Shown: positions 42,940 through 52,094, counted from the stretch's first letter. The stretch is DNA of 64,000 nucleotides from Pseudomonas wadenswilerensis (GCF_900497695.1 NZ_UIDD01000008.1:310001-374000), one strand, 5' to 3'. The notes: generated from the sequence alone by a model not told the origin. Numbers and translations: made by a program.

Positions 42940-44277
42940 ATGCGTATTCATCCCCTGTTGTTAGCCCTGACCTGCGTCAGCGCCCTGGCCCAGGCCAAGA
43001 GCAACGACCTCGGCCTCTTGGACAAGACGCTCACGCCGATGGGCTCGGAGCGCGCCGGCAATGCCGACGGCAGCATCCCGGCCTGGACCGGCGGCCTCGA
43101 CAAAGCGGCCGGGAGCCTGGATGGCAACGGCGGCTACAGTGACCCGTTCGCCAGTGAAAAGCCGCTGTTCACCATTACCGCGCAGAACCTCGGGCAGTAC
43201 CAGGCGGCGCTGAGCCCCGGCCAGCTGGCGATGTTCAAGCGCTACCCGGACAGTTACCAGATGCCGGTGTACCCCAGCCACCGCAGCGCCCGTTTGCCGG
43301 CGCCGATCCTCGCCGATAGCCGCACCAACGCCGGCAAGACCACCCTGGCCGACGGCGGCAACGGCTTGCATGATTACGCCCGTGGGATTCCGTTCCCGCT
43401 GCCGACCGAAGGCATGGAAGTGATGTGGAACCACATGACCCGTTGGCGTGGCGGCAGCTACGAGCGCTTCAGCAGTATTGCCCTGGTACGTGAGAATGGT
43501 GCGGTCAGCTATATCCGCGCGCAGTCGCTGGTGAGTTTCGCCGAAGCGGTGACGGGGCTTGAGCCCAATGCCAACGTGCTGTTCATGTTCAAGAGCCGGG
43601 TGCTGGAGCCGGCGCGCCTGGCGGGCGAGACCGTGCTGGTGCATGAGCCGGTTGACCAGGTGGTCGAGCCGCGTGCCGCCTGGCAGTACCTGCCGGCGCA
43701 ACGCCGGGTGCGTCGCGCGCCGATGCTGGCGTATGACAACAGTGCGCGCTACAGCAACGGCCTGATCACGGCCGACAACATCGATGGTTTCAATGGTGCG
43801 CCGGACCGTTTTGACTGGAAACTGATCGGCAAGCAGGAGCTGTACATTCCCTACAACAGTTATCGCCTGGGCAGTCGTTCATTGAAACTCGATGAACTGG
43901 TCAAGCCCAACCACATCAACCCGGCGTATACCCGTTATGAGAAGCATCGGGTGTGGGTGGTTGAAGCCACGCTCAAACCGGGGGCGCGGCATATCTACAG
44001 CAAGCGCCGGTTTTATGTGGACGAAGACAGCTGGCAGATCGCCCAGGTGGACCAGTACGACAGCCGTGGCGAGTTGTGGCGCAGTTCCGAACTGCATGCG
44101 ATCCAGCACTATGATCATGACTTTACCTACAACGTGCTGGAAACCTCGTACGACCTGATTTCGGGGCGGTACTACGCGGGTGGCTTGAGCAACGAAGAGA
44201 AGGCGCCGATGCGGGTGGGGTTTACTGCCAAGACCGATGACTACACGCCTTCGGAATTGCGTCGCTGGGCCAAGTGA
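42940..44277 (+). CDS. DUF1329 periplasmic protein, LolA/LolB-like fold
   Basis: A 445-residue exported protein with a signal peptide (residues 1-19, ALAQA) and the start of the mature DUF1329 domain (LTPMGSERAGNADGSIPAWTGG). The long middle part and the late MRVGFTAKTDDYTPSEL stretch are typical. The family is distantly related to lipoprotein carriers that bind hydrophobic ligands. It is translated right behind DUF1302 with a GGAG ribosome site. Together they probably move a lipophilic substrate across the envelope. Confidence 0.85.
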   Translation: MRIHPLLLALTCVSALAQAKSNDLGLLDKTLTPMGSERAGNADGSIPAWTGGLDKAAGSLDGNGGYSDPFASEKPLFTITAQNLGQYQAALSPGQLAMFKRYPDSYQMPVYPSHRSARLPAPILADSRTNAGKTTLADGGNGLHDYARGIPFPLPTEGMEVMWNHMTRWRGGSYERFSSIALVRENGAVSYIRAQSLVSFAEAVTGLEPNANVLFMFKSRVLEPARLAGETVLVHEPVDQVVEPRAAWQYLPAQRRVRRAPMLAYDNSARYSNGLITADNIDGFNGAPDRFDWKLIGKQELYIPYNSYRLGSRSLKLDELVKPNHINPAYTRYEKHRVWVVEATLKPGARHIYSKRRFYVDEDSWQIAQVDQYDSRGELWRSSELHAIQHYDHDFTYNVLETSYDLISGRYYAGGLSNEEKAPMRVGFTAKTDDYTPSELRRWAK

Positions 44278-44279
44278 AG

Positions 44280-45237
44280 CACGAGCCCTTCAGGCTCGAT
44301 CGCCGGCAAGGCCGGCTCCCACAGGTCCGGCGTACACAGATCCACTGTGGGAGCTGGCTTGCCAGCGATGAGGCCGGTCCAGCCAGCACATCAGGTGCTG
44401 GCAGGATTACGACCCCTGCGCGCTCGATCGCCGGCAGGTCCGGCGTACACAGATCCACTGTGGGAGCTGGCTTGCCAGCGATGAGGCCAGTCCAGCCAGC
44501 ACATCAGTGTTGCCTGGATTACGACCGCTGCGCGCTCGATCGCCGGCAAGTCCGGCTCCCACAGGTCCGGCGTACACAGATCCACTGTGGGAGCTGGCTT
44601 GCCAGCGATGAGGCCAGTCCAGCCAGCACATCAGTGTTGCCTGGATTACGACCCCTGCGGGCTCGATCGCCGGCAAGTCCGGCTCCCACAAGTCCGGCGT
44701 ATACAGATCCACTGTGGGAGCTGGCTTGCCAGCGATGAGGCCGGTCCAGCCAGCACATCAGGTGCTGGCAGGATTACGACCCCTGCGGGCTCGATCGCCG
44801 GCAAGGCCGGCTCCCACAGGTCCGGCGTACACAGACCCACTGTGGGAGCTGGCTTGCCAGCGATGAAGCCGGTCCAGTCAGCACATCAGGTGCTGGCAGG
44901 ATTGCGACCCCTGCGGGCTCGATCGCCGGCAAGTCCGGCGTACACAGATCCACTGTGGGAGCTGGCTTGCCAGCGATGAGGCCAGTCCAGTCAGCACATC
45001 AGGTGCTGGCAGGATTGCGACCCCTTCGGGCTCGATCGCCGGCAAGTCCGGCTCCCACAGGTCCGGCGTACACAGATCCACTGTGGGAGCTGGCTTGCCA
45101 GCGATGAGGCCGGCCCAGACAGCACATCAGTGTTGCCTGGATTACGACCCCTGCGCGCTCGATCGCCGGCAAGGCCGGCTCCCACAGGTCCGGCGTACAC
45201 CGATCCATTGTAGGAGCGGGCTTGACCCGCGATGAGG
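44280..45237. repeat. Tandem array of REP doublets (about seven units of 113-128 bp)
   Basis: The sequence TGTGGGAGCTGGCTTGCCAG begins at 44346, 44459, 44586, 44713, 44841, 44954 and 45082, and a variant (TGTAGGAGCGGGCTTGACC) at 45209. Spacings are 113, 127, 127, 128, 113, 128 and 127 bp. Each unit joins a REP (GATCGCCGGCAAG...CCCACAG) to an inverted REP through a spacer containing GGTCCGGCGTACACAGATCCA. The 113-bp units lack the CAAGnCCGGCTCCC part of the first REP. Conserved linkers (CCAGCCAGCACATCAG and GGATTACGACCCCTG) prove tandem duplication of the whole unit. No gene lies here. Confidence 0.93.
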
Positions 45238-45240
45238 CCC

Positions 45241-47217
45241 TCAAGGCGTGACGATATTGAACTGCGGGCTGAAGCTGTCGAGGGTGCTCAGCAACTCGGC
45301 GATTTTCTTGCCGTTGCCTTCGACCTTGATCAAGCCCTTTTGCATCGCCGTCGGGAAGTCCAGCTGCTTGAGGCTGATCTGCTCAAGCGTCGCCTTGTTC
45401 ATGCTCAAGCTCGCATCAGCCTTGGGGTTCAAACCCGCACGATGGGTCAGCACGCCGTTGCGCAAGGTCAGGTTGAAGGCCTGATCCGGCTCGGTGAAGC
45501 TCCAGTTCAGGTTCAGGTCATGGCCCACCGCCTTGTCGACATCGACCCGCACCGCCATGTAGTCGAAGAACATGTCCGCAGTCAGCGCCCGCACCATGTC
45601 CACCGACACCGAACTGCCCGCCTGGCTCGGCACACCATTGCGCAACTCCATGGCACCGGTCAGGTACATGTTGCGCCAGGTGGCGTTCTCGCTCTGGTAA
45701 CCCAGCTGTTCCATCGCCTCAGCCTGCACGCTACGTGCCCGGGCATTGTCCGGCTGGGCAAACAGCAGCTGGTTGCCCAGTTGCACCGCCCAGCGATACT
45801 CACCCTTGTCCATTGCCGCACGCACCTTGGCCAGCACCGCCTCGCCACCGCCCATGGCCTCGACATAGTGCTGGGCGCTCTCGACCGGCGGCAACGGGTT
45901 GAGGTTGGCCGGGTTGCCGTCGTAAAAGCCCATGTAGCGCTGGTACACCGCCCGCGCGTTGTGGCTCAGAGAGCCGTAGTAGCCACGGGTGTACCACTTC
46001 TTCGCCAGCTCCCCGGGCAGGGTCTGCATGTTCTGCGCGATCTCCATCGGCGTCAGGCCCTGGTTGAGCAGGTGCAGGGTGCGGTCGTTGAGGAAGGCAT
46101 ACATGTCGCGCTGGTCGGCGATCAGCGTGCGCACCTGTTCAGCGCCCCAGGTCGGCCAGTTGTGCTGGCCGAAGAGCACTTCGGTCTTGTCGCCGTAACG
46201 CGTCAGGCTGGCGTCCAGGTACTGTGACCAGGCCTTGGCATCGCGCACCTGGGCGCCGCGCGGGGTGAGGATGTTGTGCATGGTCTGCGAGGCGTTTTCG
46301 GCAATGCCCAGGGCCTTGAACTGCGGCAGGTACAGGTTCATTTCCGCCGGTGCTTCGGTGCCAGGGGTCAATTGGAATTCAAGCTCGATGCCCGCCACGG
46401 TGCGGGTCTCGTACGGCTCGCTGATCAGGTCGCTGGGCTCGATCAGGGTGATGCTGCCGCCGGTGGCCAACGCCTTGCCGATCCCGGTGTCGACCTGGCC
46501 CTGGGCGCCGCGCGGCAGGTACAGACCGAACTGGTACTGGGCGCGACGGCTCATGGCGTTGCCGGCGTAGACGTTCTCGCTCATCACGTGTTCCATGAAG
46601 CCGCTGGGGGCGAACACCTTGACCTTGCCGGCCTTGACGTCGGCCTCGTCGATCACCCCGCGCACGCCGCCAAAATGATCGGTATGGCTGTGGCTGTAGA
46701 TCACCGCCACCACCGGTTTGCGCGGGCGGTTCTGGTAGTACAGCTGCAGCGCGGCGCGGGCGGTTTCGGCGGTGGTCAGCGGGTCGATGATGATCAGCCC
46801 GTCGTCGCCTTCGATGAGGGTCATGTTGGCCAGGTCCAGGCCACGCACCTGGTACAGCCGCGGCGCTACTTCGAACAAGCCAGCGTGGGCGTTGAGCTGG
46901 GCCAGGCGCCAGAGGCTGGGGTTGACGCTGTCGGGGCGGTCTTGCGCGGCGAGGAATTTATAGCCCTCAAGGTTCCACACCGGTTTGCCGGCGGCATCGC
47001 TGACCTGGCCGTCGAACGGCGCGATCAGGCCGCGGGTGACTGCTTCGTAATCGGCGCGGTCGCTGAAGGGCAGTTGCGTCAACACGGCGGCATTGCTGCT
47101 GCGGGTCTGTTCGCTGGCACCAACCGGTGCCTGGGCGGCATGCAGGGTCTGGCTCAGGCAGGCGGCAGCAATCAGGCTGGCCAGGCGCGTACGCGGGTGC
47201 AGGGGTAGGCAGGGCAT
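45241..47217 (-). CDS. Alkyl sulfatase, SdsA1/BDS1-type metallo-beta-lactamase fold
   Basis: A 658-residue exported enzyme with an N-terminal signal peptide (about residues 1-29). HSHTDHFGG (His176, His178, Asp180, His181) is the zinc-binding motif, and further metal ligands lie in PAEMNLYLPQF and the following His. The middle dimerisation domain and the C-terminal SCP2-like domain match SdsA1, which hydrolyses primary alkyl sulfates such as SDS to alcohol and sulfate. I start at 47217, where GGAG precedes the ATG. The next genes upstream are a START-domain protein and an orphan sulfonate-type binding protein, which may form a sulfur or surfactant group. Confidence 0.9.
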   Translation of the reverse strand: MPCLPLHPRTRLASLIAAACLSQTLHAAQAPVGASEQTRSSNAAVLTQLPFSDRADYEAVTRGLIAPFDGQVSDAAGKPVWNLEGYKFLAAQDRPDSVNPSLWRLAQLNAHAGLFEVAPRLYQVRGLDLANMTLIEGDDGLIIIDPLTTAETARAALQLYYQNRPRKPVVAVIYSHSHTDHFGGVRGVIDEADVKAGKVKVFAPSGFMEHVMSENVYAGNAMSRRAQYQFGLYLPRGAQGQVDTGIGKALATGGSITLIEPSDLISEPYETRTVAGIELEFQLTPGTEAPAEMNLYLPQFKALGIAENASQTMHNILTPRGAQVRDAKAWSQYLDASLTRYGDKTEVLFGQHNWPTWGAEQVRTLIADQRDMYAFLNDRTLHLLNQGLTPMEIAQNMQTLPGELAKKWYTRGYYGSLSHNARAVYQRYMGFYDGNPANLNPLPPVESAQHYVEAMGGGEAVLAKVRAAMDKGEYRWAVQLGNQLLFAQPDNARARSVQAEAMEQLGYQSENATWRNMYLTGAMELRNGVPSQAGSSVSVDMVRALTADMFFDYMAVRVDVDKAVGHDLNLNWSFTEPDQAFNLTLRNGVLTHRAGLNPKADASLSMNKATLEQISLKQLDFPTAMQKGLIKVEGNGKKIAELLSTLDSFSPQFNIVTP

Positions 47218-47318
47218 GGCAACTCCATTTTTTGTCGTTATGGCACACGGCTTCGAGGCTAAGGCTCGGCCCTGGCCCGGCAACAAGCCGTGGACGACAA
47301 AATCCATGCAGGCCCTGC

Positions 47319-47933
47319 TCAGGGCGCTGCGCCGCCCTGGCGTTCAGCCACTGCACGCAAGGTGCGCAAGGAGATGACAGGTGCATCGAGGACGAACTGG
47401 TTGGCCAGCCACGAGGGGATGTCCCCGGCCGGGTCGGCCTGTAGTTCGTAGGTCACTTCGGTGAGCTGTTCGCCCTTGGGCACGAAGGTCCACAGGCCCT
47501 TGAGCTGGCGCACGCGGATCTGCCCCGGTACATGCTTGACCATGCCGGGCACGGCCTTGAGACGACGCACCAGGCTGCCGTCGTCGCGGCGCTCGCTCTG
47601 CACCTGGATCACCATGTCCCGGGTGCTGGCCGGCCAGGGCAGGGCAGTGGTCAGGTAGACCCAGGTGCTGTCGCCATCGACCTTGAGCAGGCGCATGTCG
47701 GCGCAGCCGTACAGCCATTTGCAGGCGACCCGCAGGTTCTCCTGCAGGTCGCTGAGGGTGGGCACGCTGGCCTTGATCAGCGCGACGCCGCGAAACTGCT
47801 GGTACCGGGAGCCCGGCACGTCGCTGAGGTAGACCTGAATGCCGTCGTCGTCCTGCACCAGATGCCAGGATTCGGCCGCGCTGGCGCAGGTGCTGACGGC
47901 CAGCAACGCACAGAGAGCAAAGCGAAGGCTCAT
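47319..47933 (-). CDS. START/SRPBCC-fold lipid-binding protein, exported
   Basis: A 204-residue protein with a signal peptide (cleavage near ASAAES, residue 20) and a START-like domain (WHLVQDDDGIQVYLSDVPGS, then LPWPASTRDMVIQVQSERR). Bacterial START proteins bind lipids or other hydrophobic molecules in a deep cavity. The ATG at 47933 gives a proper signal peptide; an ATG 12 bp upstream is possible. Its stop is about 100 bp from the alkyl sulfatase start. Confidence 0.75.
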   Translation of the reverse strand: MSLRFALCALLAVSTCASAAESWHLVQDDDGIQVYLSDVPGSRYQQFRGVALIKASVPTLSDLQENLRVACKWLYGCADMRLLKVDGDSTWVYLTTALPWPASTRDMVIQVQSERRDDGSLVRRLKAVPGMVKHVPGQIRVRQLKGLWTFVPKGEQLTEVTYELQADPAGDIPSWLANQFVLDAPVISLRTLRAVAERQGGAAP

Positions 47934-48006
47934 GAACGGTTCCATTACCGGGCAAATGTTCAGAGCATAGTGCCTGGCGTCAGATCTGGCTGGACATGGG
48001 CTGCAC

Positions 48007-48987
48007 TCAGGGCAGGACCGACACCGGGTAGACCGCGTCAGCCACGTTCAGCGGCTTGGGGATCAGGCCCAGGCCCTGGAAGGTGTCGGCGAGCTTCTGC
48101 TGTTCGGCGGTGATCTTCGCGTCGATGGCCACGGCGTTGTAGTTGCGGCGCTCGCTGGCTACCTGCAGCACGTCGGCGCCGATACCCAGTTGCGGCGCCA
48201 GCAGGGCGGCGACTTCGTCGGGCTGCTGGTTGGCCCAGCTGCTGACCTTGGCCAATTCGCTGAAGAAGGTTGTCAACAGCGCGCGGTTGTCGTCGGCAAA
48301 GGCCGCCGACGACAGGTAGAAGGTGCGGTTATTGGACAGCCCGCTGCCGTCGCGCAGGTTCTTCAGGCCCGGCTGTTTTTCCGCGGCGGCGAGGAAGGGG
48401 TCCCAGAGGGTAACGGCCTGGACGCTACCCGACTGCAGTGCGGCCACGGCGTCGGCGGCATTGTTGACGTAGGCCGGGGTGATGTCCTTGTAGCTCAGGC
48501 CGGCGTCCTGCAGGGCCACGGCCAGCAGGTACTGGGCGTTCCAGCCGCGCCCGGTGGCCACGCGCTGGCCCTTGAGGGCGGCGACGTTGGCGATGTGGTC
48601 CTGCTCGCGCACCACCAGGCCGATGCCTTTGGGGTAGGGCTGCTCGGCAGCCAGGTACACCACCGGCTTGCCGGCGGCCTGGGCAAACACCGACGGCGCA
48701 TCGGCGGCATGACCAAGGTCGATGGCGCCGGTGCTCAAGGCTTCGAGCAGTTGTGGGCCGGCGGCGAATTCGTACCAGCTGACGTTCACCCCTTGCGGTG
48801 CCAGGGCTTTTTCCAGGGCGCCGCTGCCTTTGAGGATGTTGATGCTGTTGAACTTCTGGTAGCCGATGCGCAGGGTTTTGCTCGGTTCGGCATGGGCCAG
48901 CGGGCCGGGCAGCAGCAGCGCGGCGAAGGCGGCAAACAGGCCGCCGGTAAGCAGGCGACGCAGGGGGGAATGGGGCGTGTGCGACAT
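48007..48987 (-). CDS. Aliphatic sulfonate ABC transporter substrate-binding protein, SsuA-like (orphan)
   Basis: A 326-residue periplasmic binding protein with a signal peptide ending near residue 34 (LAHAEPS). KTLRIGYQKFNSINILKGSGALEKAL and GAIDLGHAADAPSVFAQAAGKPVVY are typical of SsuA/TauA/NrtA-type proteins for sulfonates or sulfate esters. No ATP-binding or permease gene is adjacent, so it probably feeds a transporter encoded elsewhere. The start at 48987 follows AGGAGT. The region upstream (49015-49108) is AT-rich, as expected for a sulfur-starvation promoter, but no specific CysB site is claimed. Confidence 0.85.
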   Translation of the reverse strand: MSHTPHSPLRRLLTGGLFAAFAALLLPGPLAHAEPSKTLRIGYQKFNSINILKGSGALEKALAPQGVNVSWYEFAAGPQLLEALSTGAIDLGHAADAPSVFAQAAGKPVVYLAAEQPYPKGIGLVVREQDHIANVAALKGQRVATGRGWNAQYLLAVALQDAGLSYKDITPAYVNNAADAVAALQSGSVQAVTLWDPFLAAAEKQPGLKNLRDGSGLSNNRTFYLSSAAFADDNRALLTTFFSELAKVSSWANQQPDEVAALLAPQLGIGADVLQVASERRNYNAVAIDAKITAEQQKLADTFQGLGLIPKPLNVADAVYPVSVLP

Positions 48988-49108
48988 GGGCGGACTCCTG
49001 GGATTCAAGGGCAAGGCATGCCCGAAAATATAAGGAGCCCGGCCAGGCCCTTCAATTTTTTTATTCCAAATAGTTAGATTGTTTAGTTATTTTTATATCC
49101 TTTTATTC

Positions 49109-49183
49109 CTGTGGGAGCGGGCTTGCCCCGCGATTGCGATATGACTGACAGACCGCTATCGCGGGGCAAGCCCGCTCCTACAG
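49109..49183. repeat. Inverted REP pair
   Basis: CCTGTGGGAGCGGGCTTGCC (from 49109) and an inverted partner GCGGGGCAAGCCCGCTCC (ending near 49180) flank a short spacer between the orphan binding-protein gene and the 3' end of the autotransporter. Confidence 0.8.
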
Positions 49184-49185
49184 GG

Positions 49186-51129
49186 TTAAAACTGCCATTG
49201 CACGCCCAGCGAGTAGCCGGCCTGATTGCCCTCGCTGTGGGCAAAGCGGCTGTTGACCTCGGCAAACACCCCCAGCTGCTCGGTGAACATCAACTGCGCA
49301 CCCAACTGCGCGCGGCCAAAGTCCTTGTCGACACTGCCCATGTCCGCCACCCGCACGCGGCCGTCGGCATTGCTGGTCAGGTCGATCTCATCCAGGCGGC
49401 CATCGGCCAGTTCGCGGACCCAGCGCACGCTGGCGTAGGGCTGCAGGGCCATGTTCGCGCCCAGGCCGACGCTGCCATGCAGGCGCCAGCCGAGGCTGGC
49501 TTCGAGGGCGTCGTAGTTCTGCTTCTCGTAGCCCAGGGCGGTGCGCAGGCTTTCGTCTTCGTGGAAGTCGTCGATGCGGTAGTGCATGTAGTCCAGGCCC
49601 GCGACCGGGCCGGTCTTCAAGGCGCCGAAGCTGAAGTCGTAACCGCCGTCCACCCGCGCGCCCCAGAACCACGCCGAGGTGTCGCCGCTCAGGCGCTGGT
49701 CGAGCAGCACCGGGCCGTTGCTGGCCTGGATGTACACCGAACGCTTGCTATCAAAGCGGGTATGCCCGGCACTCAGCTCGCCGGCCAGCCATTGCGGGCC
49801 GCCATCGTTGAGCAGGGCGAACAGCCCGGCCTGCCAGGCGTCGCCTTCGATGCGCCCGCCATGGTCGAGGGAATCGCGGCTGCGCTGGAAGCTCAGGCTG
49901 GCGCCGACGGTGAGGGCTTCGTTGAGGCGGTAGTCCCCGACACCATAGACCCCCACGCGTTTCGACTCCGGATTGCCCGGCGCATCGAAGCCGCTGTCAG
50001 GCGAAACCTCGCCTTCCACACCCACCTCACCGTCAAAACTGCCGACCGCCCGTGAGGCGTCCAGCAGGCTCAGCCATCGGCGGTCATGCAGGCGGGTCAG
50101 GGCCTGGTGCTGACGTTGCAACTGGTCTTCCATCTGCCGGGCCATGGCCCCGCCGGAAGCAGTGGCGGCGAGCAGGTCGGCGTTGGTCAGCTCCAGCACC
50201 AGGCGGGTCAGCAGCCGCGAGAAGTCGCTCAAGCGCTGGTCGATGCGCTGCTGGCCGAAGGCGTTGGTCAGCACCTGTTGGTTGTCTTCGGCCGGGTCGT
50301 GCCAGGTCGAGCCGCCGGGGATCGCCGGGTTGTCGGTCTGCTCGTAGCCGTCCAGCTCGCCCAGCTCCCAGTTGGTCGCTTCGATGAACAGCACCGGCAC
50401 GTTGAGGTCCTTGAAACTTTCACCGTCGCTGCAGCAGCCGGTGCCGGCCGGGTACGCGGGGTTGAGGCCAGGGTTGGTGAACAGCGGGATGTTCATCTCC
50501 TGGGCGATGCGCAACAGCTGGTCGCGGTAGGCACCCAGGGCCGGGTTGGCAACGCTGTTGCTGGCGGCGTGGGCGTACATCTTGTCGCCGGTGATCAGGC
50601 TGTCGAGGTTGATCATGCCCAGCAGGTTGGCGCGCTGGCTGTCGCTCAACGAGGCGACGTAGGCACGCGAACCGCGCAGGCCTTCTTCCTCGGCACCAAA
50701 ACCGACCACTTCCAGGCCGTTCTCCAGGGCCACGCCGCCGAGGTTGCGGGCGATCTCGGTGAGTACCGCAGCGCCCGAGGCATTGTCGTCCAGGCCTTGC
50801 AGGGTGGGGCGGCCGAAGTAGGTGTCGTAGTGGGCGCCGAGCACCACGTAGGTGCTGTTCTGGCCCGGGGCTGAAGCGATGACGTTCTGCGAGCTGCGGT
50901 TGCCGGCCCAGGTGAAGTCCTGGCGACGGGTCTGGTAGCCGTAGCCCAGTTGCGCTTGCATCAGGGCGGTAGCACCTTCGAAACTGGCGGTACCCCGGTA
51001 ACGCCCGGGGTAGTCGTTGATCAGACGGTCCAGGGTCTGACCGGCATACTCGCCATATTCGTAGGCGCTGGCGCCGGATGACAACATTGCACAACCCAGG
51101 CTTACAGCGACTGCTAACGGTTTGAACAC
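49186..51129 (-). CDS. aaaA: Autotransporter aminopeptidase, M28 family (AaaA-like)
   Basis: A 647-residue protein with a signal peptide (1-22), an N-terminal M28 zinc peptidase domain and a C-terminal autotransporter beta-barrel (about residues 370-647, ending in Phe). The metal/catalytic residues are His100 and Asp102 (GAHYDT), Asp114 (GLDDNASG), Glu147 and Glu148 (GAEEEG), Asp176 (NLDS) and His277 (TWHDP). Domain order and length match P. aeruginosa AaaA, a surface aminopeptidase that removes N-terminal arginine and helps use peptides as nitrogen. It is unusual for an autotransporter because the passenger is a globular enzyme rather than a beta-helix. Confidence 0.87.
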   Translation of the reverse strand: MFKPLAVAVSLGCAMLSSGASAYEYGEYAGQTLDRLINDYPGRYRGTASFEGATALMQAQLGYGYQTRRQDFTWAGNRSSQNVIASAPGQNSTYVVLGAHYDTYFGRPTLQGLDDNASGAAVLTEIARNLGGVALENGLEVVGFGAEEEGLRGSRAYVASLSDSQRANLLGMINLDSLITGDKMYAHAASNSVANPALGAYRDQLLRIAQEMNIPLFTNPGLNPAYPAGTGCCSDGESFKDLNVPVLFIEATNWELGELDGYEQTDNPAIPGGSTWHDPAEDNQQVLTNAFGQQRIDQRLSDFSRLLTRLVLELTNADLLAATASGGAMARQMEDQLQRQHQALTRLHDRRWLSLLDASRAVGSFDGEVGVEGEVSPDSGFDAPGNPESKRVGVYGVGDYRLNEALTVGASLSFQRSRDSLDHGGRIEGDAWQAGLFALLNDGGPQWLAGELSAGHTRFDSKRSVYIQASNGPVLLDQRLSGDTSAWFWGARVDGGYDFSFGALKTGPVAGLDYMHYRIDDFHEDESLRTALGYEKQNYDALEASLGWRLHGSVGLGANMALQPYASVRWVRELADGRLDEIDLTSNADGRVRVADMGSVDKDFGRAQLGAQLMFTEQLGVFAEVNSRFAHSEGNQAGYSLGVQWQF

Positions 51130-51234
51130 GGCACTTTTCCTTATGTGTCGTTACGAAAGGCGCATCATAGGATGCGCCGCGTCGCAGCAAGCAGGATGTG
51201 TACCGTTTTGTGACTGATGTAGGAAATTAACGGC

Positions 51235-51678
51235 ATGAAGGTTCAGATCAAACCTGCACTTGAGCGTGAAAAACAACACTTTGAGGCGATGCTTCCGGAG
51301 TATTTGCGCGAACTCGGTGTCGACGGGGACTACCCTTATTTACCGCTCTACTGGCAGGAGCCAGGGCGATTTGCCTACCTGCTGCTGGTTGAGGACGAAA
51401 TAGCAGGGTTTGCCCTGGTTCGCCAGCAGCCAGAGCGCGCGGTGTACGAACTGGCCGAGTTCTATGTCGTCAGTGCCTATCGCCTGGCAGGAGTCGGCCA
51501 TGCTGCGGCGCAGGGGCTGTTCGATTTGCACCGTGGCCCGTGGGAGCTATCGGTACTGGCGGACAACCTCGCCGGCCTGCGCTTCTGGCCAAGGGTCTTG
51601 CCGGCGGGGGCACATGCGCAAACCATTGAGACGCCCGAAGGGGTGCAATACACCCAGTTCGGGTTTGTCAGTGTTTAG
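51235..51678 (+). CDS. GNAT-family N-acetyltransferase
   Basis: A 147-residue GNAT protein (LLLVEDEIAGFALVRQQ, then LAEFYVVSAYRLAGVGHAAAQGLFD, with the acetyl-CoA loop in a reduced form). The loop reads R-L-A-G-V-G-H-A rather than the strict Q/R-x-x-G-x-G/A, so activity is likely but not certain. The stop overlaps the stop of the convergent GlcG-like gene. Acceptor unknown. Confidence 0.75.
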   Translation: MKVQIKPALEREKQHFEAMLPEYLRELGVDGDYPYLPLYWQEPGRFAYLLLVEDEIAGFALVRQQPERAVYELAEFYVVSAYRLAGVGHAAAQGLFDLHRGPWELSVLADNLAGLRFWPRVLPAGAHAQTIETPEGVQYTQFGFVSV

Positions 51679-52094
51679 CCGGCCAACTGGGCCAGCAGTG
51701 CGGCGATCGCCACCTTGGCCACCTGCGCATCCTGCTCGGACTTGACCCCGGAGACGCCGACCGCGCCGATCACCTGGCCATCGACCAGCAGCGGTACGCC
51801 GCCTTCCAGGGTGGCGTTGAGCACAGGCACCGAGAGAAAGGCCGTGCGCCCGCCGTTGACGATGTCTTCATAGACCTTGCTTTCCTTGCGCCCGAGGGCT
51901 GCGGTGCGGGCCTTTTCCTGGGCGATGTAGGCGCTGATCGGCGGGCAGCCGTCCAGGCGTTCCAGGGCCAGTGGGTGGCCGCCGTCATCGACCACGGCGA
52001 TGCTCACCGCCCACTGGTTGGCCTGGGCTTCGGCGCGGGCGGCGGCAAGCAGTTGCGCGACTTCCTGTTGGGTCAGTACGGCTTTGCTGAGCAT
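51675..52094 (-). CDS. GlcG/HbpS-like heme-degrading-domain protein
   Basis: A 139-residue protein of the GlcG/HbpS (DUF336) family: LTQQEVAQLLAAARAEA, IAVVDDGGHPLALERLDG and GVPLLVDGQVIGAVGVSG. Members bind heme or cobalamin-type ligands or occur in glycolate operons as GlcG. The canonical order is glcDEFG; here glcDEF ends at 56566 and this gene lies about 4.5 kb further on in the same direction, with metal-homeostasis genes in between. The ATG at 52094 has GGAG about 11 bp upstream; an in-frame GTG at 52109 is the alternative. Confidence 0.8.
   Translation of the reverse strand: MLSKAVLTQQEVAQLLAAARAEAQANQWAVSIAVVDDGGHPLALERLDGCPPISAYIAQEKARTAALGRKESKVYEDIVNGGRTAFLSVPVLNATLEGGVPLLVDGQVIGAVGVSGVKSEQDAQVAKVAIAALLAQLAG

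Noticed and set aside
44280..45237. Regularly spaced repeats that could suggest a CRISPR array
   Set aside because: The units are 113-128 bp, the inter-repeat parts are also conserved, each unit contains two opposed REP palindromes, and no cas genes are nearby. It is a tandem REP doublet array.
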